The notes under the pieces were generated by a model. It made no database searches. It saw only the letters and a list, made by a program, of their open reading frames with translations, and was not told where the DNA came from. Positions 25,560 through 38,638 of a stretch of DNA of 64,000 nucleotides are shown here, piece after piece. The position numbers and the translations under genes are program-made. Source of the DNA: Eleginops maclovinus (Eukaryota; Chordata; Actinopteri; Perciformes; Eleginopidae); contig NC_086352.1 of the NCBI RefSeq assembly GCF_036324505.1, positions 13,724,501-13,788,500 on the forward strand. The letters run 5' to 3'. The number at the start of each line of letters is the position of its first letter. Within the stretch, counting starts at the first letter, position 1.

Positions 25560-27590
25560 CGTTACGAGTCGCTTTAACCCAGGTTGTTAGCACCTTCTGC
25601 GGGTTACGTACAAAATGTGTGCTACTGCTGCTCCATTGTGTTTCTCATGTGTAAAGATGAGAATTATTTAACACCGGCAACTTCACACTGCGCAAGAGGA
25701 CGGTCAACACTCTTCCTGTTAACACGTGGGAAAGGACCCGTCGCAATTTAGTTGCCCACAAATGTGCCTGTGTTGTGTTTTGACCATACAATAATTAATA
25801 TTCATGACACAATGAAAACTACTTGCTTAAATGAGCCCAATATTTTAAAAATAAATTGAAATTACTTGCATGATTATTATTTGTATGACATTGTGAAGAA
25901 AAGGACGCATTTTTAAACAGGCCATGTTAACGACTTCTATACAGTGTAAACGTATGAACCGAAGATCGTATATATATGCAATATTGATAATACCCCTGCA
26001 AAATGTCCCGCTTTCTTTTTACTTTGAGTACATATAGAAAATAAAGGCTGATACCAAACTGTAAAAATGTGCAACTTCACGTTAAAATCCAGCACTCAAA
26101 TCCTTAGTAAATTTTCACTGTCAGTGTTGTAATAGAATATATGATGTTTTTTGGATAAGTAATCTGCTGTATTATTACTGCGGTCGATAAACCAGCCTCC
26201 ACTTCGGAAACACGGTCAAGCCATCCCCCACATTGTACTGCGGTTCGCGTATATCCTATGCTTTACGGTAGAGGTCATATAAGAGATATCAAATGTCTTT
26301 TATTTTGAAACTGATATTATCTGAGTGGTTAGTTGGGGTGGCCTGCTACCACCCTGAAGTAAAATGAGTCTTTGATTATGATTTAGTTTATTCTTATCAA
26401 AAAACAGATGGATGATAGCTCATGTACGAGATGGCAATGGTCTTTTAATTTGGAAGTCATACATCAGAATGTCATGTTATTTTTGGAGTGACTTTCTGTG
26501 ATGGCATTGCAACACTAATTTAAATTACTCACCCAGTGGAATTGGAAAGTTACATTTTATGATCAGATAGCTCTTCTTAAATGTATCCTTAAGTTTTCAA
26601 TTTGAGAAAGTATGTATGCAAGTAAATACATTATTATTATTGATTTAACTATCAAGAACATATTTCTTAATTTAAGGTCCGGTGTGTATTAGTATTTTAA
26701 TAATGTTTTTAGGTATGTTTATTTTGTTATTGACAAATAAGAGAAAGAGCTTTTATTTTGAAGGCCGTTTTTAACTGGCATCTACCGTAATGCATAGGAT
26801 ATACGCACACCGTAGTACAAGGTGGGGGCTGGTTTGACCATGTTTTCCGAAGTGGAGGCTGCATGTTGACCTTGAGAGTCTGTGTAATCTCAAAATAAAA
26901 TCCCTAATCTGGTAAACACAGGGATATATGAAGACAACAAACGACACAGATAATGTTTTTTTCTATCTGAACAGAACACTTATAAAACTGATAAACCGTC
27001 AGGTCATTGTAATGGAGTAAACAGAACAATTTTTGGTAGTTGTAGTGGAGTATAAAGTTACAAGAACAGAAATACTCAAATTGAGTACTAAATATTTGAA
27101 TTTATAGAACCACTAACTAATGTACTTAGTTACATTTCAGTACTGCCCATTTAAACTATTAACTTTGTCTCATAGCAGGCTTAAAGCCAAAACTATAGAA
27201 ATGCTGACTTTAACGATTGACCACACCGGCCACCACTCTACTCTACTCTGCTTGTCAAAGTTTCAGTTGTGTGACTACTTTGTCCAACTTTCCATCAGCT
27301 GTCTATGAAAAAAAGCCATTGCTATTCATCAAGCAATTACAGTCTCTCTGAAACTTCTTATGCACTTTACCAGGGTGGTCATCCTAAAGAAATTAAAAAG
27401 ACTAATAATAATAATCTAATTGAATACGTGACCGCACGACATGCAGGCTGTGGGTATTTTACACACAATTGTTAATCTGGAGATATGACTTCTTTGTACG
27501 AAACATATTGAGATGTTTCTGTTAACAAAGATCTTAACTCTTATGACCATGTTTTTATATAAAGAAAGAATGTTGTTCTAAAGCTATTCT
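25560..27590. other. supv3l1 upstream region and intergenic DNA
   Basis: This holds the presumed supv3l1 promoter just above 25560, which is modestly G+C-richer, then AT-rich DNA with one palindromic mobile element (26193-26861). No exon or RNA gene was recognised. Confidence 0.5.
26193..26861. mobile_element. palindromic MITE-like element with 80-bp terminal inverted repeats
   Basis: The left arm (26193-26272) starts CAGCCTCCACTTCGGAAA and ends ACGGTAGA. The right arm (26781-26861) is its inverted copy with roughly a dozen scattered differences. The 508-bp interior encodes nothing recognisable. It carries three degenerate copies of a CTTTTATTTTGAA-like unit (near 26296, 26440 and 26750), all in the same direction. 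No clear target-site duplication is visible next to the arms. The structure fits a non-autonomous DNA transposon; the family is unknown to me. Confidence 0.75.
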
Positions 27591-27661
27591 GTATAAATTT
27601 GCTTTATTCACGATTTATTTTGGCTATATATTTGGGTTTGGTGTATATACACATTATCATA

Positions 27662-27664
<3 letters not shown>

Positions 27665-27701
<37 letters not shown>
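27665..27701. repeat. (CA)n microsatellite
   Basis: Short uninterrupted CA run just inside the proposed vps26a 3' UTR end. Confidence 0.95.
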
Positions 27702-27702
<1 letters not shown>

Positions 27703-29027
27703 GTCAATGACATGATTAGACATTGTGTAAAGATTAACATGCAGTAGAAGACAGTGGCAGAGAGTTTTGGCATTGAAGTGTTTCTTCATTACCTTTGAAG
27801 GCATTTAAACAAACCCTGCCTGTACAGTGTTTTTAAAAAGACTGGAAATATGTCTGAAAGGCTGAAAGAAAAGTGAAACCTGCACATAAATCACACTGTT
27901 TCCACACAAAAGAAAATCAGGTTGTAAAAATAACAAATACATCTGAACAGAAGATGTTAGTGTTCAGTTTTATGAAATGAAACATTTAATATGACAGCAT
28001 GACTTGCATATGTAAGAGACCAAAACCAACAAAATATTGTACTTATTCAGTCCAAGTAGTGATATATAAATGACAGCATAATGTCCATCATAGACACAGG
28101 GGATCTCTGAGGTGAAGTTGCCCTTGAGTAATGTTTAGCTTCAGCTTCCATGCCCCTTTTTAACAACGTTAAGCATCAAAGGGGAAAGTGCAAAACTGGC
28201 CACAGTTCAGAGCTTAAGAGCAAATGTAACCTACACACAAACCGGTAACACCACCCTGCACGGTTTGTGTGTCTTTAAAGCAGGACCTAAACTCCCAGTC
28301 TGAGCATCACAGTGGAATAATGTTGGACTTAACAGTATAGCGATACGGGATCCCTTCCAGTGCTTAGCAGACGAGACATTTTTTTAACATTAGTATTCTA
28401 CAAACCAGCAATCAGAAAACGCTGCAACAAGAGAAAATCTAAGTGAAATTGACAGTAAATGTGCTGAGTCTGGGTAGCATCATTTCATTTTGAATAATTT
28501 CAGCTCATGCAGTGATGAAATTAGATTTTCTTTAAGACACAAGCAGCAAGACAACTTTCCCTAGCATTTTAAGCTTTTACATTTTTAAAGAAAACATATG
28601 TTTCTGCATTGACTGACACGAGTCAGCCGCACCAGCACTGACACAGGAATTTATAAAGGTGTTGACTTTCAAATTACCCAGAAACATATTGCAGTACAGC
28701 TTAAATATGTCTAAGTTTTGATATATCTCTTTGTATTTCTTCTTCCACCCTAATAATTTGGAGGTACTGGCATTTCATTTTTACTGCTCACAGCACTGAA
28801 ATCTCACTCCCTGTTAATCCAGAAAATGGTTTGGGTGGGGTGGGGGTGGTATTCGTATTTTTTGAAATTGAGTGAACCAACTCAAAATAAATTAGGAAAG
28901 AATATTCTTCAAGATTAATCATAAATAAATAGCATGTCAAAGATCAAACTAAGGCCAGAGAATGATTATCAGTGAAAACGGCATTAAATATTGATCTTAA
29001 CAGGAGACTAAAATGTATTGACATTTT

Positions 29028-29300
29028 AGAGCTGCAACGATTAGTGTGTTATCTGTTTGTGAATCGATTGTTTTGATGGTGGACTTTGTTTCTCTTGTTT
29101 TATCTTTTAAAAGCTGAGCATTCTCAGTGTTTCTCTCCATTATTGTATGTGATTGTAAAGTGAATGTTTTTGGACTCCTGGTCAGAGAGAACGAGACATT
29201 TGTCGATGTCACCTGTAGCTTTGGGAAACTGTGATACACTATTTTAATGACGAAGCAATTCATCAAGAATGTGCGGAAACAAATGATTTGTTGCAGCTCT
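29028..29300. mobile_element. short hAT-like MITE
   Basis: Terminal inverted repeats AGAGCTGCAAC (29028-29038) and GTTGCAGCTCT (29290-29300) bound a 273-bp non-coding unit. The terminal wording (GCTGCAACGATTAG) is that of abundant fish MITEs usually grouped with hAT elements. The target duplication is not preserved in a form I can see. It lies in the presumed vps26a 3' UTR. Confidence 0.65.
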
Positions 29301-30068
29301 GGATGATTTCCATTTACCTTTATGGTTTTCTGAAATAAATGACATTGAAATTATACAAATATGTTAATTTTCAGTAAATAGCTGGAAGATTAAATGTATG
29401 TCTACATAGACATTTGTCGCAATACACAGACATTTGAATGGAAGAAACCACCTGTGGACTGTTGCAACACATTTAACAACAACTGGGAAACTCTTGTTTT
29501 CAACGGCAGATGGATAAACGAGAAGACAGAGTGGGTGTTTACTGATATCTTAGCCTCTCACGTCCTTCGTTAAGGCTGATCACCACAAGACATGAACGCT
29601 TTAAAATCACTGTGCCGTCTAAATATGCAAGAAAAAAAAAATCCGATGTTGTAGTCATCTGTAGACATCCCCTCTTTGCTCATGTTTTATTTTGCAATCA
29701 ACAAACTGAGGCTTTATGGCTTCGCTCGTCTGAGACACCAGGATAAAATAGGCTGTCTCACTATTCCTTTCTCGTTTGCACTCTTGCCTAGACATTTAGC
29801 TTTCAGCCTTCTTGGATTGTATGCTTGTGCATCGGTATGCAAGTGTGTCAGTCCTCGAGGAGAGTGGGGGGGGGGGGTTAGGGTTAGGGCAGACATCTCA
29901 CATCTGAAGCTGTAAAGTGTTGATGTGGATGTCTGAAGGTATGTTGTGTGTATTCATGTATACAATTCTCAGTCCAGGAAGATAGTGTGGCAGCTCTCAC
30001 ACCTCTGGCTGTTCAGCAGTGAAGAGTTGGTGTGTGTCTGTGTGTGTTTTCAGTTCATAGCGCCACCT

Positions 30069-33000
30069 TCACATCTCCGGCTGCTCCGCGCTAACTGGCT
30101 GGGTGCGGGGCTCAGGTGACTCGTAGCGCTGGAAGTTTTTTTTCCTAATCTTCTCTGGAGCTTTTCTCCACAAAACAATCTCCTAAGCACAGAATCAGCA
30201 GAAGAAATAGATCATTAAAAATCAGAGACTAGACGGTTTAAATTAATCTAGGGCTGTCACGATATCCCAATATTGTGGCAAAAATAATTATTGACAAAGA
30301 TATAACCGGGATATCTATATGGAGTTTGAAAAAATAATAATAGCTATCAGTCAAGTGAAAGTGTAAGTGTGTTACCTGCTGTTTAAAGTATCTTCTGTCC
30401 TCTTCATCCACTAGCACCAGATTGAGGAAGTAGCGTACAGAGAACTTCTTGTTGACATCCCTCATGGTAGGTGTCAGGTCATATCCTGTGGAGGAAACAC
30501 AAGATATAGTCAAGGATTAATCTGCACAAATTAAATCCAAATGAAATGCTTTTGAAGATTTTTTTTTGAGTTGATTTAAGCATGAGGATATAGGGGAAAA
30601 ACACAGCCTAGAATTAATGTAATCTTACTGTTACAAGAGTGCTGTTAGAGGACATCAGTTAAGAGCACAAAAAAGGGGGTCAAGAAATGGCTTAAGCTAT
30701 TGTGGTTGGTTGAAACGTGGTGCCCGGAGCACAACTGTTCGATGCCAACTTCCCTGTAGGCTGCTCTCCAAGGAGGTACACGGAGAGGTGGTTAGAGGCC
30801 CAAGCAACAATAGCCACTAGCGCTCCTTGAGGGAAAACATGCAAAAAATAGTCCTTGCGGACTCTGACCCGGATTTAATGCCTCCTTTCAAACAATTGAA
30901 GGTTGATATAAAAATATGTGTTAAGACTATTTAAGGAGGAGCATGTGACACGCTGTTGTTCAACGTTTAATAAAAGGGAAATTAACACTTTGATGGTATG
31001 ATATGCCTGAAGTTCATTCAGAGAAGAGGAAGAAAAAGACAGGAGAGATTGGAAGAGAAGACAAGACAAGAGAAGAGATCGTACCTGCCAGAAACAGTCT
31101 AATGGGAATTGATTCTCCTTTAACTGGAGCCCCATCCATGATTTCATACTTTGCAACAGTCTCCGTCTCTGTGGTTGTACTGGGACCTTTGGGACAAAAA
31201 TAGAGTTTATAGACAGTGAAGTAGAGCAGTTAAGATGAGCTACATTGTTCAGATTCAAGCTATTATTATATATTTGCGCATACCAGCCATGTGTCTGACC
31301 TGTGTTAGTTTCATTTTACACATGGCGGCACTGGCTTCTTACCTATGCCTGTTATCTCCTTCTTGATGAGCTGTAGCTCCATGTGTTGGATCTTGATCCT
31401 GACCAGCAGAAAGTAGATCTTCCCAACAATCACGTCCTTAAGGTGGTATCTGACAAAGATACACAGCAAGAGAAGCTGCTTAAACTGACTTTAGGCCAGG
31501 TCTTATTTGGATTGACTGCGGAAACAATAAAGACTTCTCCAGGAGAGTTAAAGCGATATTAGTCTTACTTGGATTTATTGTATTCAAACTCAATGTGCAG
31601 ACAGTCTTCTATGCCGACCTCCATCTTGATCGAGTTGTTGACATCTGGGTATGTGGCCAACTGGTGGACAATCAGCTCGTATTCCTTCACTAAATCTGAC
31701 AGACGACGGACTATTGTCACTCTGAGGAAATACCTGTGAGAAGAAGACCAAGATAATGCAAGCTTTAAGAGTAAGACTGAACATCCAAAGATAATTCCCT
31801 GGCACAACCATTTATAATTTTGAGAGTCTTTTCCTTGTCTTTAATGTGCGAGCTCAAACAACCAATAATGTGTTTTTATTGTATTTCTAATTGTACTGAT
31901 GATTATAAATTGGTCAGAATGTGGCTGTTTCTGTATATTATCAATTATAAAGGGGCCTCTGTAGGTTTGGAAAATGTCTGTATTTAAAAATTCCAATGTT
32001 GATTTTAGAATTGAAATGTCAGCGTTATGAATGAAGCCTTAAACTATTTGGGACAACCATATGATAATAAAACCATGTGTTAACTTCATGTCAAACTGTG
32101 TAATAAATATACCTTAGCCGGACATTGGCTCCAGTATAGGACTCATACGGCTTCTCCACCTGCATGAACTCAAAGTCGTAGCTCCTGTTCTGGTTGAGCT
32201 CTCCGGGTAGAGCCAACTCTTTCACCAAGTCCACAAACTCATGGGTGTTGCTCTTATCAGAGAACAGCTCTGTAATACAGAACAGTGGATTTACAGGGAG
32301 GGTGTATAATTCAAGACAATTAAAAAATACTGCATAAAGTTTAATACAGTAGTTTAGTTTTAATCCCATTCTCTTTAAAACACTGCTTCCATTACCCTCC
32401 TGCTCCTGCAAAAGTTGAAGGAGGGGTCAGCTTTACTACGGCAGGCTGCACATGACGACCACATGCTCTGTTAAACCTTTTAGCCACATGAGAAAGCCAG
32501 CTGCCTACTGGTGACATTGAAGTTTTAGTACTCATTTAGCATTTCAAATATGACATCAAACTAATTTCACAAGATAATTTAGAGGTTATAAGTCAGCACC
32601 ACCCCCATAACTTTAGAGAAACAAAAAAGAAAGCTCATCATTACAAATTTTCATTAAATGAACACATCATTTAGCACTTCAAACACTCACCTATCTGTCC
32701 AACAAACTCGATGCGGATGCCTTGATGCTCCAGACGTTTTCCTCCCTGCTTAACATTTAGATTCACCTGGAGAGGTATTGTTTGAGTTGACCGAGAGTAT
32801 TGTTATGAACATCCAGTAAGGGCAAGTGTATCTTTATAGAACACAAAGTATCTCTGACAAGAGCTAACCATGTTATTACTTAGGCTATATACTTGATTCA
32901 CCATTACTCAATAAAGTTGTTATATCAGCTTGTTATGTCAGATCAAATCTTGCACAAACATCAAATTATCTTTAATTTCCCACTTGGCTCATTTAAAGAG

Positions 33001-34678
33001 GCAAAAGGGAGGATAGACAGAGGTATAGCCCAGAACTCCATTTTGTGGTGTCTGAGTCAGTCAAAATAAATTGACAGCTAGCTGAAATCATACTTCACTA
33101 TGAGTATTAACGCCTAATAAACCTTGTGAAAGTCTGTATCTCTGTGTATAAAAAATGGAAACTGAGTTTACCTTGCCAGACACAGACTCTCCGTCGTAGA
33201 ACAGGTAGTGTTTCTCAACTTTCCCTTCTTCTGTCTTCAACTCAGCTGTTTTTCTGTTCTCTGCATCGTTCAGCAGGACGTCTATCTCACACACCGGCCC
33301 AAACAAACCTCCTAGGAAACTCTGAAAACATAAAAAAACACAAAGTAGAACATAGAAAAATATAAAAAAGGTACTATGTTGACTAAGTTTTATTATTTAT
33401 TAGTAAATTACGAAGTACTTTGGACAGAAGAAACAATTTCCCTCAAAAGCAGGAACTGAACAGTTTTAAGGCTAAATAACAGTTGATATCTTTGAGTTGA
33501 AATTTCAATAATAATTGTCAATGGTGCAGAAAACAAGCCAAAACAAGTCAACAACGCAAAACAGAAAACAAAAACACAAATTCAAAGAAAGACTGGAACA
33601 TCTCTGATCACCCTTGCTTTGTAGTTTACAGGTACTATAAAACTATAACAAACTGAGCCTATTGGGGTTTGTAAAGAGGCATTTCTATTAACTCTGACAG
33701 AAGACAATGGCATGCAGCTTTCTGCAATAATCACTAACAAAACCACAACTGATTAGGTAACATTTATAAAAGCGTATACATGTGTGCACTTGAATGGGAC
33801 TGATTCATGTGTTCTAGTCTGAAGTAGAAATCTTAGAAATCCCACACAGCGACTCCCTATCTGTTATTTGCACACTAACTCAATCACTTATCATCAGCTG
33901 CACAGCCACATTGCTCTCCTCTGAGCTGGCACAGAGTCACTAACACATGCTTCAGCATGCAGCAAATCTGAAGGACTCAGCCCAATTATCACGATGTCAG
34001 GAGAGACCAATCACTGTCTGCACACGAGTGGGATTGTTCAAAATCATTAAATCCCGTAAAATAATGCATATATCATATAGAGAAATACTAGTATAAACTC
34101 CAAAACCAACATTGTGAGCAACACAGGAGCACATGATAAATACAGCAACAGTACATCAAAGACAGTGGGTGTCAACTTGTTTTTTTCCTCAACTATTTGA
34201 ACGAATCAATCAAAGTTTTTCCAACCAGCATACCATCTTAACAAAAAACATTAGTAATTTCGAGACTTGTTTCTCTAATAAAATAGCTTGTGATATACGG
34301 TAGAATTTCACATATCCCTTCAGAAAATGACAACGTTAGCTACAACTGACATTTCCCTAAGGTTCATGGCAGCACTAAATTACAAACAATAACAAAATAA
34401 AGAATTGCTGAATTTAGAAACCAAGACTTTTAGTTGCTGTCACCGTTAACCAAAGCTGCTGGGCCGTTAGCTCAATAGCCAAAACATCATTGAGAAAGCA
34501 GAGGCGGCCTGATGCTAACTCCATCACCCAGCTAGCTTTCCTGTCCAGTTTTAAATGTCAAAAAGCTCCTGTCAAGTAAAACTGGGGGTCCATTTGAATG
34601 CTGTTTTTTTTAATTAATAAATATCCTGGGTTATTACGGTGTAGTCCGAACAGCTGGCATTCTTTTTACACTCACCAT
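30069..34678 (-). CDS. vps26a: vps26a, retromer subunit VPS26A (complete)
   Basis: Nine coding exons: 34678-34676 (the ATG alone), 33321-33172, 32766-32691, 32269-32113, 31733-31569, 31449-31343, 31186-31085, 30485-30376, 30182-30069. They total 984 nt, i.e. 327 residues, the same length as human VPS26A. VPS26 is the arrestin-fold subunit of the retromer trimer that recycles cargo from endosomes to the Golgi or plasma membrane. Conserved blocks are visible throughout: [86 protein letters not shown], and [20 protein letters not shown]. The C-terminal tail is shorter in basic residues but keeps the ESPE and AEQPEM endings. Exon 1 coding only the Met is a clear feature of the splice pattern: SFLGG follows directly in exon 2. 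All splice phases agree. The gene lies between srgn and supv3l1, as in human. Confidence 0.97.
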
Positions 34679-34764
34679 CTTGGCTGTCTCGACAGTTGAA
34701 GCTAACAGCTAGCCTCGCTCGGTGTAGCCAGTCTTTGAACCAGGAGGTAGTACCGAGGCGTACC

Positions 34765-34774
34765 GTCATGTGAC
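34765..34774. promoter_or_regulatory. vps26a: M-box/E-box GTCATGTGAC upstream of vps26a
   Basis: The palindrome-like GTCATGTGAC contains TCATGTGA, the M-box bound by MITF/TFE-family factors, about 90 nt above the vps26a ATG. TFEB/MITF factors control many endosome and lysosome genes. The motif is exact; its use is inferred. Confidence 0.4.
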
Positions 34775-35403
34775 CCGGGTCATGTGTGTGTTGTCCGGGG
34801 GGAGGGAACAGCGAACTAAAAATCTCCCCTGGGATATAGCCACAGAGCAGGGGGGAGAACCAGTCACACCACTCACAATAATCACAGTAAATTGTATCTA
34901 CGGGAAAATTCCATATCTATAATTAGAGATTGACTCACTTTCATAAAAGTATATTGCTGTCATATATAATATGACACCAAGATATTGAGGGAATATTGTA
35001 CTTGTGGTATTCATTCGGATAATCATCCATTCATTAAGTAGTTAAAAATGTGTGACGTAGGCCTACTGAGTATTGATATTTATTAATGGGTGAAATTAAT
35101 GTTGTCAGTGCTCTCTAGTGGGCAATCTAATGTAACTATATTCAATTTATATTCATTTATATATAACTTTTTACTAGAAAATTACTAAATGACACAGCTT
35201 TAAAGCATAATATTTCTCATGTCATCCAAACAACAAAACAAGTGATGGCTGGAGCAGGACTGAATGAACTCTCTAAAATTATGTTCACTCCAAACCTACT
35301 CAATCTACTAAACTGACTGCAGCGATTACACACAGCAGATAGAAGACCATTTTTGAAAAAATCTCCTAAAAATAAATAAAAATGAAACGTTTGTTATAAA
35401 TCC

Positions 35404-35409
35404 TTTATT
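35404..35409 (-). other. srgn: candidate srgn polyadenylation signal
   Basis: AATAAA on the minus strand about 700 nt after the stop. No closer canonical signal was noticed. Confidence 0.4.
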
Positions 35410-36111
35410 CAAATGCAAATTAGACAGCGCAGAGCATGTTGCAATGCATGCATGTGCATCATACATATTTTGAATATGTTTCAGCTCACAGGGGTTACGA
35501 TTGCGTGAATATGTTCCTGAGGGGTTTGGGTTTAAAAGATTCTTTTTTTCAACTTTGCAGGAAAATAACTTCCAACAATATTTTACATAACCATCCAGGG
35601 TAAGGAAGGTATTCAAATAATTTCAGACAAAGAAATCCAATTATATAAATAAGTCTTTGTTTGTCTTAAAACAACATGTCTCATAGCTCCAAAATGGAAC
35701 TACAGCTGCATAGAGTGAGCAAAGGACGGACATAGGCTTTATCTTATTGCACTGATATTACACATTATAAAAGCATATTACAAATTTATAGTAATAACTA
35801 CAATCCAATTTACTCATCTTTTCCACAGAAAATGCATATACAGGTTAAGCTAAATCCAAGTGTGTGTATATGTCTCATTTATGCAGACCATTCTTTTACT
35901 TTGGCAGCTACTTTTTCATTGTTTACACTTGTTCTTTTGCCCCTGACGAGAGTAATTCCTACCAATAGCACTGAGAATATAAAATATATATTTGGCCTTT
36001 GTCAATGTCCCAGCAACCATGCGGTGGTGGTGCAATATTTGTTCTAGTATTTGAATAGACAGGTTGGAAAAAAAACAGATAGTAGCATCATGTATATGGT
36101 GGGTGTAGAGT

Positions 36112-37589
36112 CTAGAGCTGCAGAAGGTGGTCCTCAGTCAGCTCCTGCTCTGCTGGTTTTGCCTCACCAACCAGAGACCTGCTAGGGAACAGCTGCCTCA
36201 TGTCCCTCTTCCCTAAGTGCAGAAAAACAAAGACAGGTTAGACTACAAGAATCAGATAAAAAGGAGGCACTTACTATTGCATCAATTCAACTCAAGACAC
36301 TTTTCCAAAATATTACCTTTGTTAAGATCCTCGCCCTTCTCTGCCCATGACTCCCCGGAGCCTGTGTCACTCTCAACAGCCACCAGGTCTGCCATCAGCA
36401 TATCTTCAGTTGCAGAACCCTCAAAAGCTCCAGAGCCATCCTCGATCCACACAGGGGACTCCCCTTCTTCAGAAGTCATCGACCCTTCCACATTTTCTTC
36501 CGTCACTATCTCCACATCCTCCTCACTTGGTGGACTCTCATCCTCCTCAGGCTCTGCCTCGCTGGGAAAAAAAAAGGGTCAGATGTGAAACAAAGTTTGA
36601 TCAAGTTTTGCATGAAGTAGCTGTGTGTTTTAAGAAGCAAGAGGAGGTGTACATCAGTTAGTATCAGGTGTGTAGAATTAGGCAAATGATGTCACAGCTT
36701 TCAAAGACTATGACTAAAAGGTTATTTTCACCTATTTTGCCTCATTTGACCACATTTGAGTATACAGACTGTGCTATGTTGACATCTTTCTGACCTTCAT
36801 ATTAGCTTTGTGTTACACCTGTTATAGAGTAAAAAAGAAAGCTTTAACAGCAAATATGTCACTTTTTGGAGAAACTAAGGAAGCAGCATCCACTTGCAAT
36901 TTAAGTAATACAATGTTAATACAATTTAAGTAACCATGTTAATTGCTGTATACATTTACATGTACGGTACTTCTCATACACAAGTACCAGACAAGCCGGC
37001 ACACACGCATTTACAAAACAATAGACCAGAAGCAGCAGCCCACTAGGCGTCACAGCCCACTTCCTCTCAACACTTCCCGAATAGCTTCCTGTTCAAGACG
37101 AGCTGAAAAGGGACGGCTGTGCCGAGGCCATTACTAAGCAAGCTAACATGATGTTGGAAGCAGATAACACTCCGACTAACAACACTAACAATCCATTTTC
37201 AAGTCTTAAACCATACTTAAACGCACTACTTCTGTCATATATATCTGTTTCTGGGAACTCTAGCAAGACATAAGTGTTTGTCATTTTAATTAAGTATGCA
37301 GACTATATCCAGTACATTATTCTACACCTGATGTAATCCATTCAAATAACTGTTTGATTTGAACAACATTAAAGTCTGCTGAATTTGCAGTACTCGTTTT
37401 TTTTAAACTTCCTCTTTTTGAGCATTAACTGATAGGATTTGTGTTGGTTAAGATTCATATTAAAAGAGGAAACTGAGGGCTGAACAGCATCTGTGAAAAA
37501 GACTTCTTCAGTAGTTAGACGCATTTAAATATATAAATCACACATACTCTTTGTGGTTACAGACACACACGCACGCACGCACGCACGCG

Positions 37590-37658
<69 letters not shown>

Positions 37659-38544
37659 ACACACAGACCTAAGCCTAAGGAGGAAGTTTATGATGTTGAT
37701 AACGTTGATATTGATGACCAGTATTTAGTTTTAGTTTTTGCCTAGTTATATCTCTTTACAGCTCGTAAGATAAGTATTTGTGTCTTTTGGCCAGCCCTAA
37801 TCTCCCCATTTTGTCTCCAATACATTTTAGCATGACATGTGTATACCAAAAACAAATCTACCCCAAAGCTACATGAAATGATCTCTTAGTGCAGAACAAA
37901 GACCAAAGCATCCCCCTTTTATTCCAAACTATAGGTAGGTGAAACAAAACAGGCATGTACACCTTCTGCTTTAAATTATGTGTACTCCTACTGCTGTACT
38001 CTGTGAACTCTTTTGAGTACACCTCTAACCTAAATGCTGTCTTTGTGTCAGTTGCTCTGTCTTTCTTTATCCATCCACGTTGTCGTCTATTTTGGCTTTT
38101 CTTGGCCACCTAACTCACACTTATATGGTTTCACACACATGCATACACTCAGAGATAGATGCTGGAGTAGATCCAATGCAGCATCTGCATTTTGTTATAT
38201 TTAAAGTCTGCATTTATCTGACATTACAACATATGTTATCTCAATGATGGTTGTTTTGTTTCTTTTTCTGACTTATTTAACATTTAAGTAAACTAGCAGA
38301 GCAACTCGAAGTGCAAACAAATTCAGCCACACAGCTCATACACATTTCATTCCATCGAGCTGATGCTTTTATCCATAGCAAATTACAAATAATGCAATAG
38401 ATTATTAGGATACAAATTCATAGCTTCAAGAATCCTGATGGTAAATTATTATTATTTTATTATGTATTGTTTTTCAGGTTTTCATGGCCAAGGTGCAGTC
38501 AAAACAGTTGGGGTTTCAGTCAGTCTTATAAAGACACACACACA

Positions 38545-38638
<94 letters not shown>

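Larger units (their letters stand above)
27591..30068 (-). other. vps26a: presumed vps26a 3' UTR
   Basis: No other gene is seen between the vps26a stop (30069) and two closely spaced AATAAA signals on the minus strand (TTTATT at 27603-27608 and 27614-27619). This suggests a 3' UTR of about 2.4 kb. It includes a (CA)n tract, a hAT-like MITE and a G-rich telomere-like motif. The extent is inferred from signals only. Confidence 0.5.
34679..36111. other. vps26a promoter region and srgn 3' UTR
   Basis: Immediately above the vps26a ATG the sequence is G+C-rich (about 34680-34860), in line with a housekeeping promoter and 5' UTR. Further on it becomes AT-rich. The srgn 3' UTR probably reaches the AATAAA signal at 35404-35409 (minus strand). 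No additional exon was recognised. Confidence 0.5.

Noticed and set aside
29866..29889. A chromosome end or true telomere array
   Set aside because: There are only two TTAGGG units, with genes continuing on both sides.
30246..30330. Possible second hAT-like MITE in vps26a intron 8 (GGGCTGTCACGATATC start)
   Set aside because: Only one end resembles a known fish repeat terminus and no matching second end was found.
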